From the NCBI RefSeq assembly GCF_000187935.1, contig NZ_AEUT02000001.1:1798001-1862000 (forward strand): a stretch of DNA of 64,000 bases. Direction: 5' to 3'. The DNA is from Streptococcus parauberis NCFD 2020. GTDB lineage: Bacteria; Bacillota; Bacilli; Lactobacillales; Streptococcaceae. A program made the position numbers and the translations under genes. Shown here in pieces: positions 63,606-64,000 of the stretch. Under the pieces are notes generated by a model. That model ran no database searches and was not told where the DNA came from. It was given only the letters and a program-made list of their open reading frames with translations. Each line of letters opens with the position of its first letter. Position 1 is the stretch's first letter.

Positions 63606-64000
63606 TTAGGATAAAGACAGATGAACTCTCTTTTGTGAATTCTTGTGGTTGTACATCTCTTTATCTGCTTGATCCAAAAAGTATATTAAGTCATTACTTG
63701 CAGTATTTTCTGCAAAAACTTTACCAAACGACACAGAGACACCATATTTTTCAAAGTCATCCATGCGCATTTTAATATTGGATTGAATTCCGACAACATC
63801 TTGATAAGTTACATCTGGAATCAGGACACTAAACTCATCTCCACCTATCCGAGAGATGATAGCCTCAGATGGAAATTCCATCTTTAAAATATTTGCAAAA
63901 TCAATTAATAATTGATCTCCTATTTTATGACCAAACTGATCATTAGATTGTTTGAAATTATCTAAATCAAAGACAAAAATCCAGGTTGATTGATTATTTT
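63606..64000 (-). CDS. GGDEF-domain diguanylate cyclase, C-terminal part
   Basis: The frame is open to the window edge, so only about 130 C-terminal residues are seen. FDLDNFKQSNDQFGHKIGDQLL is the metal- and substrate-binding N-terminal half of a GGDEF domain, and RIGGDEFSVLIPDV has the intact active-site loop. No RxxD inhibitory site is found five residues before GGDEF, so product feedback is probably absent. The end (DQADKEMYNHK) matches the canonical ADxxMYxxK close. It would make c-di-GMP for the PilZ synthase and PgaCD-like pair. Any sensor domain lies beyond 64 kb. Confidence 0.92.
   Translation of the reverse strand, partial: NNQSTWIFVFDLDNFKQSNDQFGHKIGDQLLIDFANILKMEFPSEAIISRIGGDEFSVLIPDVTYQDVVGIQSNIKMRMDDFEKYGVSVSFGKVFAENTASNDLIYFLDQADKEMYNHKNSQKRVHLSLS

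Noticed and set aside
1..64000. CRISPR arrays or rRNA operons
   Set aside because: No regularly spaced direct repeats of CRISPR length and no rRNA sequence were noticed on either strand.

Overview
The window looks like a chromosomal segment of a pyogenic-group Streptococcus (something near S. uberis, parauberis, iniae or agalactiae; the species cannot be fixed from sequence alone). The reasons are the low GC content, RpoB and RpoC that read almost like those of S. pyogenes, the rpoB-rpoC-comG-ackA order, ComX-type competence boxes, an AdcR box on adcRCB, and an LPETG-anchored subtilisin-like protease.

Layout. 1-3.4 kb: the 3' end of a RofA/Nra-type regulator, then hslO, dusB and a deoxynucleoside kinase (+). 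3.4-7.5 kb: an ABC importer with two tandem binding lipoproteins (-). It is preceded by a 310-nt leader that encodes a short peptide rich in Tyr and Phe and a chain of mutually exclusive hairpins ending in a terminator. 7.6-9.4 kb: competence ssbB, ytpR, a thioredoxin-like gene and a small membrane-anchored gene (-). 9.5-11.6 kb: a 42-codon membrane ORF, pepA and proC (+). 11.6-12.9 kb: an XRE regulator, membrane protein and CPBP protease operon (-). 13-19.1 kb: ackA, a methyltransferase and comGA-GG (-). 19.2-29.5 kb: a DUF1033 gene, rpoC, rpoB and pbp1b (-). 29.6-30.9 kb: tyrS (+). 31-33.8 kb: adcRCB and ispE (-). 34-43.2 kb: a respiration block with polyprenyl diphosphate synthase (+) and menA-like, ndh, cydA, cydB, cydC and cydD (-). 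43.4-46.4 kb: a zinc alcohol dehydrogenase with a MerR-type promoter and small accessory genes. 46.6-51.4 kb: the giant cell-wall protease. 51.7-54.8 kb: a scar region with three IS3-type relics, a PNPOx-like gene, a 3' fragment of tRNA-Leu and a PepSY lipoprotein. 54.8-64 kb: an AT-rich polysaccharide and cyclic-di-GMP cluster (-) that runs off the right edge.

How it fits together. The most notable content is the last block. It holds a GGDEF protein, an EAL protein with nearly all catalytic residues, a membrane-tethered degenerate EAL protein, a PgaC/PgaD-like synthase pair, and a cellulose-synthase-like glycosyltransferase with a PilZ domain carrying an intact c-di-GMP-binding signature. 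It looks like a self-contained c-di-GMP-controlled exopolysaccharide system, which is unusual for streptococci. The tRNA-Leu fragment begins exactly at the anticodon loop and has the polarity expected of an attR, so this block may sit on an integrated island whose other end lies beyond 64 kb. The second notable item is the peptide-coupled domino attenuator at 7.16-7.45 kb. Leader-peptide attenuation of transport genes is uncommon in Firmicutes, where T-boxes usually do this job. All structures were found by reading; no folding, homology search or GC computation was run.
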